A stretch of DNA of 64,000 nucleotides from Salipiger mucosus DSM 16094 (GTDB lineage Bacteria; Pseudomonadota; Alphaproteobacteria; Rhodobacterales; Rhodobacteraceae). How positions within the stretch are numbered: position 1 is the stretch's first letter; each line of letters opens with the position of its first letter. The notes under the pieces are model-generated. The model searched no databases, was not told the DNA's origin, and saw only the letters and a list, made by a program, of their open reading frames with translations. The DNA lies in NCBI RefSeq assembly GCF_000442255.1, contig NZ_KE557273.1:909490-973489 (forward strand), in the 5' to 3' direction. Shown here one piece after another: positions 7,110 through 15,564 of the stretch. Position numbers and translations under genes: made by a program.

Positions 7110-8510
7110 ATGCGCAAGGCGATTGTCGGAATGGTGGCGGGCGTCGGCCTCGCCCTCGGAGCGGTGGCCCCGGCCAGCGCCGAAACACTGGCGAGCGCGC
7201 TCGAGGGCGCCTACCGGACCAGCGGGCTTCTGGACCAGAACCGCGCGGTGTTGCGCGCCGCGGACGAGGACCTCGCACAGGCCGTCGCGGCGCTGCGGCC
7301 GGTGCTGTCATGGTCGGGAAGCGTGACCCGCTCCTTCGGCAAGACCCGGAACCCGATCACCGAGGAATTCGTCGGCTCGGCGACCAACAGCGCCAACATT
7401 GGTTTGTCGGCGTCGATCCTTCTCTACTCCGGTGGCCGCCGCATCCTTCGCTTCAACGCCGCCAAGGAATCCATCCTCGCTGCGCGGGCATCGCTCGTGG
7501 CCGTCGAACAGCAGGTCCTGCTGCGCGCGGTCGAAGCCTTCATGGACGTCCGCGAGGCGGTCGAGACCGTCGCGCTTCGCCGCAACAACGTGCGTGTCAT
7601 CCAGGAAGAACTGCGGGCCGCCCGCGACCGCTTCGAGGTCGGCGAAGTCACGCGTACCGACGTCGCCGCCGCCGAGGCCCGGCTCGCCGAAGCGCGCAGC
7701 CTGCTTGCCACCGCCGAAGGCACGCTCGAGGTGGCGCGCGCCGAGTACGAGGCCGCGATCGGCCGGGCGCCAGGCGACCTCGTGCCGCCGGCCTCGGATC
7801 CGCGTTTGCCGGGCACCGTGCAGGAGGCGCAGGTCATCGCACGTCGCAATCACCCCTCGCTGGAGCAGCTCCAGCACCAGGTGACCGTGGCCGAACTGGC
7901 GATCGAGATTGCCGAGGCGGCGATGAAGCCGTCGCTTTCGCTGAGCACCGGCTATTCCTTCAACGAGACCTTCGACAGCGCCGCCGGCGAGCGCGGCGGT
8001 TCGATCTCGCTCAATGCCGAGGGTCCGATCTACCAGGGCGGCGAGCTGAGCTCGCTCGTGCGGCAGGCAATGGCCAACCGGGACCAGGTCCGCGCGCAGC
8101 TCTACGAGGCAGTCCGCTCGATCGAGCAGAACGTGGCCAATGCCTACGCGCAGCTGCGCGTGTCGCGGGCCTCGCTCGCGGCGACCGACGAACAGGTCCG
8201 AGCGGCGACCGTCGCCTTCCGCGGCGTGCGCGAAGAGGCCACGCTGGGCGCGCGCACGACCCTCGATGTGCTCGACGCCGAGCAGGAGCTGCTCGACGCG
8301 CGTGCCACGCGCATCACCGCCCAGGTGAACGAGACCGTGGCGGCCTATGCCGTGCTCTCCTCGGTCGGCCGGCTGACGGCGGATGCGCTGCAGCTGAACG
8401 TGCCGCGCTACGACCCCGAGGAATATTACGACCTGGTCAAGACCGCGCCGACGCTGTCGCAGCAGGGCGAAGACCTCGACCGTGTCCTTCGTGCGCTTGG
8501 AAAAGAGTAG
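7110..8510 (+). CDS. tolC: TolC-family outer membrane efflux protein
   Basis: A 466-residue outer-membrane channel for type I secretion or RND efflux. The signal peptide ends near APASA-ET (residue 24). Two duplicated OEP halves follow, rich in long helices (AAEARLAEARSLLATAEG and its counterpart), with beta segments such as LSLSTGYSFNETF. Length fits the family. No pump or adaptor gene adjoins it, so it is probably a shared channel. Confidence 0.95.
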   Translation: MRKAIVGMVAGVGLALGAVAPASAETLASALEGAYRTSGLLDQNRAVLRAADEDLAQAVAALRPVLSWSGSVTRSFGKTRNPITEEFVGSATNSANIGLSASILLYSGGRRILRFNAAKESILAARASLVAVEQQVLLRAVEAFMDVREAVETVALRRNNVRVIQEELRAARDRFEVGEVTRTDVAAAEARLAEARSLLATAEGTLEVARAEYEAAIGRAPGDLVPPASDPRLPGTVQEAQVIARRNHPSLEQLQHQVTVAELAIEIAEAAMKPSLSLSTGYSFNETFDSAAGERGGSISLNAEGPIYQGGELSSLVRQAMANRDQVRAQLYEAVRSIEQNVANAYAQLRVSRASLAATDEQVRAATVAFRGVREEATLGARTTLDVLDAEQELLDARATRITAQVNETVAAYAVLSSVGRLTADALQLNVPRYDPEEYYDLVKTAPTLSQQGEDLDRVLRALGKE

Positions 8511-8529
8511 GGTTGTCGGCATCTGTTGT

Positions 8530-8558
8530 TTGACACGCCGCGTCGGGCTACACTTTTA
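8530..8558 (+). promoter_or_regulatory. Candidate promoter for the PopZ-like gene
   Basis: A perfect TTGACA hexamer (8530-8535) lies 46 bp before the start codon. At 17-bp spacing the -10 reads CTTTTA, a weak match, which is common in Rhodobacterales. This would allow expression apart from tolC. Confidence 0.4.
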
Positions 8559-8580
8559 CCGAGGCAAGAGCGGTAGATAG

Positions 8581-9636
8581 ATGTCCGACCCCGTCACCAA
8601 TGTGGAAATTGAGGACGTCCTGTCGTCGATCAGGCGGCTGGTCTCCGATGATGCTCGTCCCCGGTCCGAGGACCCGGCGCCGAAGCCCGCTGCGCGGCCG
8701 GACCGCCCGGATCGCCCGGACCGCTTGGTGCTGACCCCGGCGCAGCGGGTCCCCGAGCCCGAAGTCGCGCCCTCGGAAGAGCCGGCAGATGATGGTCAAG
8801 GGCGCGCGTCGAAAGCATCCGATGCCGAGCCCCTCGTGCTAGGCGGCGCCGAAGCGGTTAATGAGACCGCCGAAGATGCTTCTCCCAAGCCCGACGCGGA
8901 CCCCGACGGAGGTTCGGGTGCGGCTGCGCTCGAGTCCTCTTCGCTGAAGCGTCTGGTGGGCGATGAAGTAACCCGCGTGCTTGCTGAGGAGGTCGCCGAA
9001 CGCGCCAACGAGGCATTGTCCGAGGATCCCGAGGCGCTGGACGTATCCGATGCGCATGACTGGTTCGACTTCGAGCCTGATAGTCAGACCGCTGCCCCGC
9101 AGACTCCGGAGAGAGCCGACAGCGCTTCCGAATCGTCCGGCGAGCCGAAGCAGGTTGGCCAGGACAGCGCAGAAGATCAGGAGATCACGTTCACCGATCC
9201 GGACCGCGACGCCCTCAATCGCAAGATCGCCGTGCTTGAGGCGCTCATTGCGCGCAAGGGCGACGACGTCGGGGATGACATCGAAGAGGTTGAGAAGGGG
9301 GCTCGTGCGGCTTTCGTGCACCGGGCGCCAGAGCCGCTCGGCGGTGACGCCTCTTCGGATGTTGCTGCCGATGGGGACGAGGAGACAGAGGCTTCAGGCA
9401 TTGCCAAGGCGGCCGTGCCGCTCCGCCGCTCCCGCGACATCCAGCATCAGGATATGCCCGCCATCCACGAGGCCAAACTTCCGGCCGCCATGGACGAGGA
9501 CATGCTGCGCGACCTGGTATCCGAGACCGTGCGCCAGGAACTGCACGGGGCGCTCGGAGAGCGCATCACGCGCAACGTGCGCAAGCTGGTGCGCCGAGAG
9601 ATCCATCGCATCCTGATGAGCCAGGAATTCGACTGA
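8581..9636 (+). CDS. PopZ/DUF2497-like polar organising protein
   Basis: A 351-residue, very acidic protein. The N-terminus NVEIEDVLSSIRRLVSDD matches the conserved PopZ-type N-terminal helix, and the C-terminus DEDMLRDLVSETVRQEL through RKLVRREIHRIL matches the DUF2497 oligomerisation helices. Between them are about 260 residues of Pro/Ala/Glu/Asp-rich disordered sequence, longer than the Caulobacter PopZ linker. PopZ forms pole-located condensates that anchor ParB and signalling proteins. The similarity is confined to the termini, so orthology is likely rather than shown. Confidence 0.65.
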   Translation: MSDPVTNVEIEDVLSSIRRLVSDDARPRSEDPAPKPAARPDRPDRPDRLVLTPAQRVPEPEVAPSEEPADDGQGRASKASDAEPLVLGGAEAVNETAEDASPKPDADPDGGSGAAALESSSLKRLVGDEVTRVLAEEVAERANEALSEDPEALDVSDAHDWFDFEPDSQTAAPQTPERADSASESSGEPKQVGQDSAEDQEITFTDPDRDALNRKIAVLEALIARKGDDVGDDIEEVEKGARAAFVHRAPEPLGGDASSDVAADGDEETEASGIAKAAVPLRRSRDIQHQDMPAIHEAKLPAAMDEDMLRDLVSETVRQELHGALGERITRNVRKLVRREIHRILMSQEFD

Positions 9637-9662
9637 ACCCCGCTTCGGAAGATACGACCTGC

Positions 9663-9700
9663 AAAAACCTAAGGCGCGCCCCCGGAGGGGCGCGCCTTAG
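9663..9700 (-). terminator. Intrinsic terminator of the downstream minus-strand gene
   Basis: A perfect 14-bp stem (9669-9682 with 9687-9700, CTAAGGCGCGCCCC) closes a CGGA tetraloop. Read on the minus strand it is followed by TTTTT (9667-9663), so it terminates the 9746-10075 gene. No T-run follows on the + strand, though the stem may also slow transcripts from the PopZ-like gene. Confidence 0.85.
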
Positions 9701-9745
9701 ATGTCCGGATCGTACTGAAACAGATAGGCCGCTGCCGGGCCGAGA

Positions 9746-10075
9746 TCAGGCTGCTTCGGCGTGACCTGCAGCAACGGCGGCGTTGCGACGCTCGCTCTCT
9801 TCGCGCGACAGCGCGACCGAGGTGCGCACGCCCTTCGACACGAATTCCATGAGGCCGGTCACCACACGTTCGTTCGGGTCGATTCCCGCGCAGGACAGGA
9901 CCTCGCGCCCATCGCGCGAGCGGGCCCACCGGGCGATCTGTTCGGGGCCATTGCCGTATTTCTTGTCGTCGGCAATCGCGTCGTCGAGCGCAGCCAGCAC
10001 CACGGCGGCAAACAGCTTGCGCGCGCGGTTCCCCTGTTCGGAGTTGAAGGCTGTGCTGTCCACGGTGTCTCTCAT
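9746..10075 (-). CDS. Conserved small Rhodobacterales protein (possibly DUF6280)
   Basis: A 109-residue protein with the strongly conserved-looking core DDKKYGNGPEQIARWARS and REVLSCAGIDPNERV. I recognise this as a protein family near-universal in roseobacters, probably DUF6280, without a known function. It has no signal peptide and no membrane segment. It stands alone between convergent and divergent neighbours and has its own terminator. Confidence 0.75.
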   Translation of the reverse strand: MRDTVDSTAFNSEQGNRARKLFAAVVLAALDDAIADDKKYGNGPEQIARWARSRDGREVLSCAGIDPNERVVTGLMEFVSKGVRTSVALSREESERRNAAVAAGHAEAA

Positions 10076-10291
10076 GTTTCGACCTTTGATTTTTGCTCTT
10101 GTCTTTCCCGTCGTGAGGCGCGTTATGGACTATTCAGTTCGATTCGGATACAGCCCAATCGCATGGCTAACTTGCGCCTGATGCATGGCTCGCGGTGCTG
10201 GCAACACGATATCCGCCGCCTTGCACCGGGAAGACCGACCAGATATAGGGTGCGCCGAACAAGCGTCAACCTGCCGTCAAGGTAACTCCTC

Positions 10292-10855
10292 ATGCCCAAG
10301 ATCAACGGGAACGAAATTCGCCCCGGCAACGTCCTCGAGCACAACGGCGGCCTCTGGGCCGCGGTGAAGGTCGAACACGTCAAGCCCGGCAAGGGCGGCG
10401 CCTTTGCCCAGGTCGAGCTGCGCAACCTGCGCAACGGCTCCAAGCTGAACGAGCGCTTCCGCTCCGCCGACAAGGTGGAACGCGTGCGGCTCGAGCAGCG
10501 CGACATGCAGTTCCTCTTCGAAAGCGATGGCCTGCTGACCTTCATGGACACCGAGACCTACGATCAGGTCACGCTGCCGGCCGAGATCCTCGGCGACCGG
10601 CGCCCGTTCCTCCAGGATGGCATGACCATCCAGGTCGAGTTCTACGAATCCGAGGCGCTGAACGCCACGCTGCCGCAGAAGGTGACCTGCCGCATCGCCG
10701 AGACCGAGCCGGTGGTGAAGGGGCAGACCGCCGCCAACAGCTTCAAGCCCGCCGTTCTGGATAACGGCGTGCGGATTTCGGTGCCGCCCTTCGTCGGGCA
10801 GGACGAGGACATCGTCGTGAACACCGAGACCATGGAGTATGCCGAGCGCGCCTGA
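10292..10855 (+). CDS. efp: Translation elongation factor P
   Basis: A 187-residue EF-P, which stimulates peptide-bond formation at polyproline stretches. The KOW-like N-terminal domain carries the modification loop KPGKGGA with K34, the residue beta-lysylated by EpmA in many bacteria; two OB domains follow, ending with the signature region [17 protein letters not shown]. Length is typical. No epmA or epmB is in the window. A strong terminator follows at 10918-10946. Confidence 0.97.
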   Translation: MPKINGNEIRPGNVLEHNGGLWAAVKVEHVKPGKGGAFAQVELRNLRNGSKLNERFRSADKVERVRLEQRDMQFLFESDGLLTFMDTETYDQVTLPAEILGDRRPFLQDGMTIQVEFYESEALNATLPQKVTCRIAETEPVVKGQTAANSFKPAVLDNGVRISVPPFVGQDEDIVVNTETMEYAERA

Positions 10856-10917
10856 CACGGGGCTCGCGCGCATATCCCCCGCAATCGGCCGGGGGCGCGC
10901 CATGAACAGATCGAAAG

Positions 10918-10946
10918 GGCCTCCGGCAAACGCCTGGAGGCCTTTT
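10918..10946 (+). terminator. efp terminator that also carries the next gene's ribosome site
   Basis: GGCCTCC (10918-10924) pairs with GGAGGCC (10936-10942), extended by GGC/GCC around an AAAC loop, followed by TTTT (10943-10946). The next start codon, ATG at 10948, begins two bases later. GGAGG within the 3' arm lies at Shine-Dalgarno distance from it. Confidence 0.85.
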
Positions 10947-10947
10947 C

Positions 10948-11295
10948 ATGATCGTGACCTGTACCGAAGATGATCTTCCCGACCTTGCCCGGATGTTGCG
11001 GCCGGCCGCCGACAGGCTGCCGGGGCAGGTTTGCGGCATGACCGAGCCGGGCGCGCTGTGCGACGTGCTGTCGTGCGAGATGCGTGGTGGCGCCCGTGTG
11101 CTGGGCTACCGCGCCGGCGGGGCGCTGCGCGGCTGCCTCATCGCCTGGCCCCGGGAGGCGGTCGATGTCCTCGCGGGGCGCCACTACGTCTGGGTGGCAC
11201 CGACCTGGCGCCATCGCGGCATCGCGCGCCGCCTGGTCGCGGCCTGCGAGCCTGTCCCGCGCGCCGGGCTCCCGAAAGAGCGGGCGCGCGGGTGA
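10948..11295 (+). CDS. Short GNAT-type acetyltransferase, probably truncated
   Basis: A 115-residue protein. GNAT motif A is clear near residues 78-95 (VWVAPTWRHRGIARRLVAA, with the RHRGIA acetyl-CoA loop), but the polypeptide ends about 17 residues later in an Arg/Pro-rich tail. The beta strands and helix that normally complete the fold are missing, and no GNAT-like continuation is visible in other frames. Either a minimal family member or a decayed gene. Its ATG abuts the efp terminator. Confidence 0.6.
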   Translation: MIVTCTEDDLPDLARMLRPAADRLPGQVCGMTEPGALCDVLSCEMRGGARVLGYRAGGALRGCLIAWPREAVDVLAGRHYVWVAPTWRHRGIARRLVAACEPVPRAGLPKERARG

Positions 11296-11326
11296 GGGCG
11301 CAAATTCTCTTCGAAGGAACCTGCGC

Positions 11327-12124
11327 CTAGACGCCGGCCGCGTCCAGCATCCGGGTGACCATGCCGCGATAGCCATCGCCGAAGAGCCGCAGGTGCACGA
11401 GTGCCGGGAACAGCTGGTACACCGGTCGCCTGTCTTCGCGCTGCGGGTCCGTTTCCCCGTAGCTCTGCCAGAAGGCGGCCGGCGGATTGCCGAAGAGCTC
11501 GAGCATCGCCAGGTCCACCTCGGCATGACCGTGGTAGCAGGCCGGGTCGATCATCCAGGCCTTGGCCCGTCCGAAGAGCGCGTTGCCGGTCCAGAGATCG
11601 CCGTGCAGCAGCGCGGCCTCGGGTTGTGCGGGCAGACGCTCGGTCAGCGTGTCGGCCAGCCTTTCGACGCGCGACGCGAGGTCTGCGGGCAGGTCCGGGA
11701 GGAAGGGGCGCAGCCGCGCCTCGGCCCAGAACTCGCACCAGTCGTCGCGCGGGGAATTGCGCAGGGGCAGGGGGCCGAAGGCATAGTCCTCGGGCCAGCC
11801 ATAGTCTGCGCCGCCCGTGCCGTGCAGTCCCCGCAGACCCTCGCCCAGCTTGCGCCAGCCCTCCTCCGAGGGGCCGATGTCCTCGAGCCACTCGAGGCAG
11901 AGCAGGTCGTCGACCTGGTGCAGCACCTCGGGGACGGGCGCCCCGGCCAGCGCCATGGCCTTGAGCATGCGCGCCTCGACGTCAACCACCGGGCCGCGCT
12001 TCACGGCCATGATCCGGCCGTTCTCGAGCTCGACGCGGGCGACCTCGGACAGATCGCCGCCGTGAACCGGCTGAACCGAGGCCACCTTGACGCCGAACTG
12101 GTCTCCGACGCGCTCCAGCCTCAT
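11327..12124 (-). CDS. Fructosamine kinase family protein
   Basis: A 265-residue protein-kinase-like phosphotransferase. It contains the Brenner-type motif HGDLWTGN (H174-N181), the metal-binding MIDPA (191-195) and an ATP-site lysine near K42 (MAVKRG). Fructosamine kinases phosphorylate ketoamines formed by glycation so that they fall apart, a repair function. It overlaps the upstream ygfZ gene by four bases (ATGA). Confidence 0.9.
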   Translation of the reverse strand: MRLERVGDQFGVKVASVQPVHGGDLSEVARVELENGRIMAVKRGPVVDVEARMLKAMALAGAPVPEVLHQVDDLLCLEWLEDIGPSEEGWRKLGEGLRGLHGTGGADYGWPEDYAFGPLPLRNSPRDDWCEFWAEARLRPFLPDLPADLASRVERLADTLTERLPAQPEAALLHGDLWTGNALFGRAKAWMIDPACYHGHAEVDLAMLELFGNPPAAFWQSYGETDPQREDRRPVYQLFPALVHLRLFGDGYRGMVTRMLDAAGV

Positions 12125-12855
12125 GGCACATACCGCACGGTGGCGTCCCCTGCGGTCATGTCGCCCTTGGCGCGGTCGAAGCGGAGGTAGGCGATGCCCT
12201 GGCCGCCCGCCTGCGTGTAGAGCCTGCCCGCGACCTTCTCGCCGGCCATGATCTCGGTGCCGACGGGCGCCTCGCCTGCGACCTCGACCCGGGCGAGCCC
12301 CTTGCGCAGTTCGGTCTTGTGTTTCATCCGCGCCGTCACCTCCTGGCCGACGTAGCAGCCCTTGCGGAAATCGACGCCGTTCAGCCGCTCGAAGCCGGCC
12401 TCGAGGATGAAGGTGTCGGGCGTCAGCTCTACGCCGGTCTGGGGCACGCAGGCCTCGACCCGCAGCGCGTCCCAGTCGGCGGGTTCGGACGGCCGTCCGT
12501 CGTAGGCGCGCCAGCCCATGCGCGGGTCGCGCGGATCGTCCCAGGCGCCCTCGGGCGCGGCGCCGGGGCCGCGTGCCACGACGATGTCCGTCTCCTCGAT
12601 CTCGACCTGCGAGCGCAGCTTGTACATGGTCAGTGCGCGCAGCAGGTCGTCGGCGACGGGCTCTGCCACGTCGACCAGCACGGCCTCGCCCTCGGGCACC
12701 AGGAAGAAATCCGCGCGGTACTTGCCCTGCGCCGTGAGCAGCGCCGTGTAGACCGGCCCCTCGGGGAGGCGGGTCACGTCGTTGGTCACCAGTCCTTGCA
12801 GGAAGTGAATCGTTTCGGGCCCGCTCACGCGGAACACCCTGCGATCGTCTGTCAT
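12121..12855 (-). CDS. ygfZ: Folate-binding YgfZ family protein
   Basis: A 244-residue GcvT-like protein involved in folate-dependent repair or assembly of iron-sulfur clusters. The family signature K-G-C-Y-x-G-Q-E is present (KGCYVGQE, residues 165-172, C167 essential in E. coli). The start at MTDDRRVF is taken because upstream codons lie in low-complexity Arg-rich sequence. It is followed by an overlapping fructosamine kinase gene. Confidence 0.9.
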   Translation of the reverse strand: MTDDRRVFRVSGPETIHFLQGLVTNDVTRLPEGPVYTALLTAQGKYRADFFLVPEGEAVLVDVAEPVADDLLRALTMYKLRSQVEIEETDIVVARGPGAAPEGAWDDPRDPRMGWRAYDGRPSEPADWDALRVEACVPQTGVELTPDTFILEAGFERLNGVDFRKGCYVGQEVTARMKHKTELRKGLARVEVAGEAPVGTEIMAGEKVAGRLYTQAGGQGIAYLRFDRAKGDMTAGDATVRYVP

Positions 12856-12952
12856 TCTGCCCTCCGTTCGCTTACCGGCGATATAGTCGTCACGGTCGCG
12901 GCATGACAGGGGGAATGCGCGGCGCGGCGAGGGATCGCCGCCCGCATCGCCG

Positions 12953-14728
12953 TCAGTCCCGCGCGCCGGGCGCCGCCGCGCCAGCGCTTTCGAACTGCAT
13001 CGCGTGCAGCTCGGCATAGGCTCCGCCACGCGCCAGCAACTCGTCGTGCGTGCCGTCCTCGACGACGCGCCCGGCGTCCATCACCACGATCTTGTCGGCG
13101 TGCCGCACGGTCGAGAGCCGGTGCGCGATGACCAGCGTGGTGCGGCCCTCCGCGAGGCGGTCCAGTGCTTCCTGCACCACGGCTTCCGAGGCCACGTCGA
13201 GCGCCGAGGTTGCCTCGTCGAGCAGCAGGATCGGGGTGTCGCGCAGGATCGCGCGGGCGATGGCCACCCGCTGCCGCTGCCCGCCCGAAAGGTTCGAGCC
13301 GCGCGGTCCAACGGGGCTTTCGAGCCCGGCCTCGAGCCGGGGCAGGAAGTCGGCCACATGCGCGGCCTTAAGCACCTCCTGAAGGCGGTCCTCGCCGACG
13401 TCGGTGCGCCCTAGCAGGATATTTTCGCGCAGCGTCTCGTCGAAGAGCAACGCCTCCTGGCTCACCACCGAGAAGAGCGCGCGCAGCTCGGCGAGCCGCA
13501 TCCGTTCCACGCGCTGCCCGCCGATCGTCACCGCGCCTGACTCGGCGTCGACGAGGCGTGTCAGCACATTGAAGACCGTCGACTTGCCCGCGCCCGAGGC
13601 GCCCACCAGGGCCGTGGTCTTGCCCGCCTCGGCGACAAAGGAGGCGCCGCGTAGCACCGGTGCGTCGCCGTAGGCCAGCTGCACGTCGCTCAGCACGATC
13701 TCCGGCACGCCTTCGGGCGCCGCGACCGGCGCCTCGGGGTCGCGCAGTCCGGGAACGCGGTCGAGCAGCTCCTTGATGCGCTCCAGCGAGGCCGCGGCGA
13801 TCTGCCAGTTGCCGCTCACCGCGCCCAGCCGGCGCAGCGGCTCGAAGGCCAGGCCGATGGCGGTGAAGAAGGCCATGAAATCGCCGACGGTCTTTTCGCC
13901 GGACAGGATCTCGCCGCCGCCGTAGAGCAGCACGCCCATGAAGCCGACGCCCGACATGATGTCGATGAGACCGGGGATCGAGGCCTGTCCCATGGCCGCG
14001 CGCACCTCGGTATGGATGCGATCATCCGTCAGCCGGCGGTAGCGCTTCGACTGGTAGTCCTCGAGCCGGTTCAGCTTGACCGGCACGATGCCGTGAAAGA
14101 CCTCGTTGAGCCGGGTCGAGAGCTGCGCCGCGATATCGCGCGCCGCCCGCGCGTTGCCGCGCACGAAACGCTGCAGCACGATGGCCGGGGCCACCAGCAG
14201 CGGGGCGCCCACAAGCGCCACCAGCGTCCAGCGCCAGTCGATCCCCATCGCGACCGCGAAGAGCGAGATCAGCGCGATCACGTCGCGCCCCGCGCCCGTG
14301 ATGATGATGCGCCAGACCTTGTTGACGCTGTCCACGTCGCCCTCGACCCGCTGCATCAGGTAGCCCGGGCCGTGCGACTGGTGAAAGGCACCCTCGAGCG
14401 TCATCAGGTGCGACAGCAGGTCGTTGCGGATGTCGCCCACACTCATCTGCGACACGCGCGTGAGCAGCACCTTCTGCGCGATGCTGGCCAGTGCCCGGAT
14501 CAGGAAGATGCTGAAGAAGGCCAGCCCGACCCAGACCAGGGCGTCGCCGCTGCCGCCCACGAAAACCTCGTCGAACATCGGCTTCATCATGTAGCTGAGA
14601 AAGCCGAACATCGCGCCCTCGATGGACATGAAGATCAGCGCGAGCGTCAGCAGCCCCCGGTAGGGCCAGAGGTAGGTCCACCAGAGCCAGGCAAAGAGCC
14701 CGCGGGCGTTATCGGGCGCGTCGCTCAC
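12953..14728 (-). CDS. msbA: ABC exporter, MsbA-like (fused membrane and ATPase domains)
   Basis: A 591-residue half-transporter: six membrane segments (about residues 15-300), then an ATPase domain with Walker A GASGAGKST (376-384), signature LSGGQ (480-484), Walker B ILLLDE (500-505) and an H-loop (IAHRLS). Size and layout fit MsbA, which flips lipid A-core across the inner membrane, although other lipid or peptide exporters look alike. GTG at 14728 overlaps the stop of the upstream phosphatase gene (GTGA), so the two are co-translated. Confidence 0.85.
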   Translation of the reverse strand: MSDAPDNARGLFAWLWWTYLWPYRGLLTLALIFMSIEGAMFGFLSYMMKPMFDEVFVGGSGDALVWVGLAFFSIFLIRALASIAQKVLLTRVSQMSVGDIRNDLLSHLMTLEGAFHQSHGPGYLMQRVEGDVDSVNKVWRIIITGAGRDVIALISLFAVAMGIDWRWTLVALVGAPLLVAPAIVLQRFVRGNARAARDIAAQLSTRLNEVFHGIVPVKLNRLEDYQSKRYRRLTDDRIHTEVRAAMGQASIPGLIDIMSGVGFMGVLLYGGGEILSGEKTVGDFMAFFTAIGLAFEPLRRLGAVSGNWQIAAASLERIKELLDRVPGLRDPEAPVAAPEGVPEIVLSDVQLAYGDAPVLRGASFVAEAGKTTALVGASGAGKSTVFNVLTRLVDAESGAVTIGGQRVERMRLAELRALFSVVSQEALLFDETLRENILLGRTDVGEDRLQEVLKAAHVADFLPRLEAGLESPVGPRGSNLSGGQRQRVAIARAILRDTPILLLDEATSALDVASEAVVQEALDRLAEGRTTLVIAHRLSTVRHADKIVVMDAGRVVEDGTHDELLARGGAYAELHAMQFESAGAAAPGARD

Positions 14729-15420
14729 GCGATCTCTTCCGGCGGGCGGCGTGCGTCGAACCCGGCCTGCACCGCCTTGGCGTCGTATTCCGTGCGGATC
14801 CAGTCCTCGAAGGAGATCGGCGAGCGCGCGTTGCGCGCCGCGTAGGTGTCGAGGATGTAGCCCTGCACGCCGGTCTTGGTGAATTCGAGATGGATGTACT
14901 TCAGGCCCATCTGCTTGCGCGCCTCGGCGACGGGCACGCCCTCGAAGACCATCAGGTAGACGGCCGAGGCGAAACCCGCCCGGTCGGCGCCCGACTTGCA
15001 GTGGAACATCATCGGTTTCTCGGCCTGCCGCATCGTGTCGATGAGATGCTCGATCCGCGAGCGCTTGGGCGCCATGCGGGCCCAGAGCTTGGCGTGCAGC
15101 AGCGTGAGGCCCAGCTTCTCGCAGCTTTCCTTCTCGAAGAGGTAGTGGGAGTACTTTTCCTCGCCGCGCAGCGTGATGACCGTGCGGATGCCCATGGCCG
15201 CGTATTTCTCGAACCGGCGGTGCGTCGGGTGGTTCGACCGCCAGACCCCCGGCGCGATCTGCCAGAAGTTGGTCCAGACCGTGCGCAGCCAGGCGTGGTC
15301 GAACAGGTTGTAGTGCAGCTGCGACAGCGCCCGCGTGCGCGGAGTCGAGATATCCTTGCCGAAGGAACGGCGAAAGCGCCGTTCGGCCTGCTCGATCCTC
15401 TGCCAGAGTGCGGCCAGCAT
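14725..15420 (-). CDS. Tyrosine/dual-specificity phosphatase family protein
   Basis: A 231-residue soluble protein with the CX5R phosphatase signature HCKSGADRAG (C141, R147) and an upstream general-acid region near residues 105-118. It belongs to the DSP/PTP-like bacterial group. No signal peptide. It is coupled to the MsbA-like exporter by a four-base overlap, which may mean a shared role in envelope lipid or polysaccharide handling; that link is inference. Confidence 0.85.
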   Translation of the reverse strand: MLAALWQRIEQAERRFRRSFGKDISTPRTRALSQLHYNLFDHAWLRTVWTNFWQIAPGVWRSNHPTHRRFEKYAAMGIRTVITLRGEEKYSHYLFEKESCEKLGLTLLHAKLWARMAPKRSRIEHLIDTMRQAEKPMMFHCKSGADRAGFASAVYLMVFEGVPVAEARKQMGLKYIHLEFTKTGVQGYILDTYAARNARSPISFEDWIRTEYDAKAVQAGFDARRPPEEIA

Positions 15421-15564
15421 GTGCCCTGTCCTTTCGCGTCGCGCGGTGTTTACGGGGCGGGCGGGCGCGTGGCAACCCGCCCGCCGGATTGACGCCGGCG
15501 CAGGGACGGATACTTTGGCCCCTGCCGCCCGGCTTTCAAGGGGCGGATCTTCCCGGAGGTTTTC

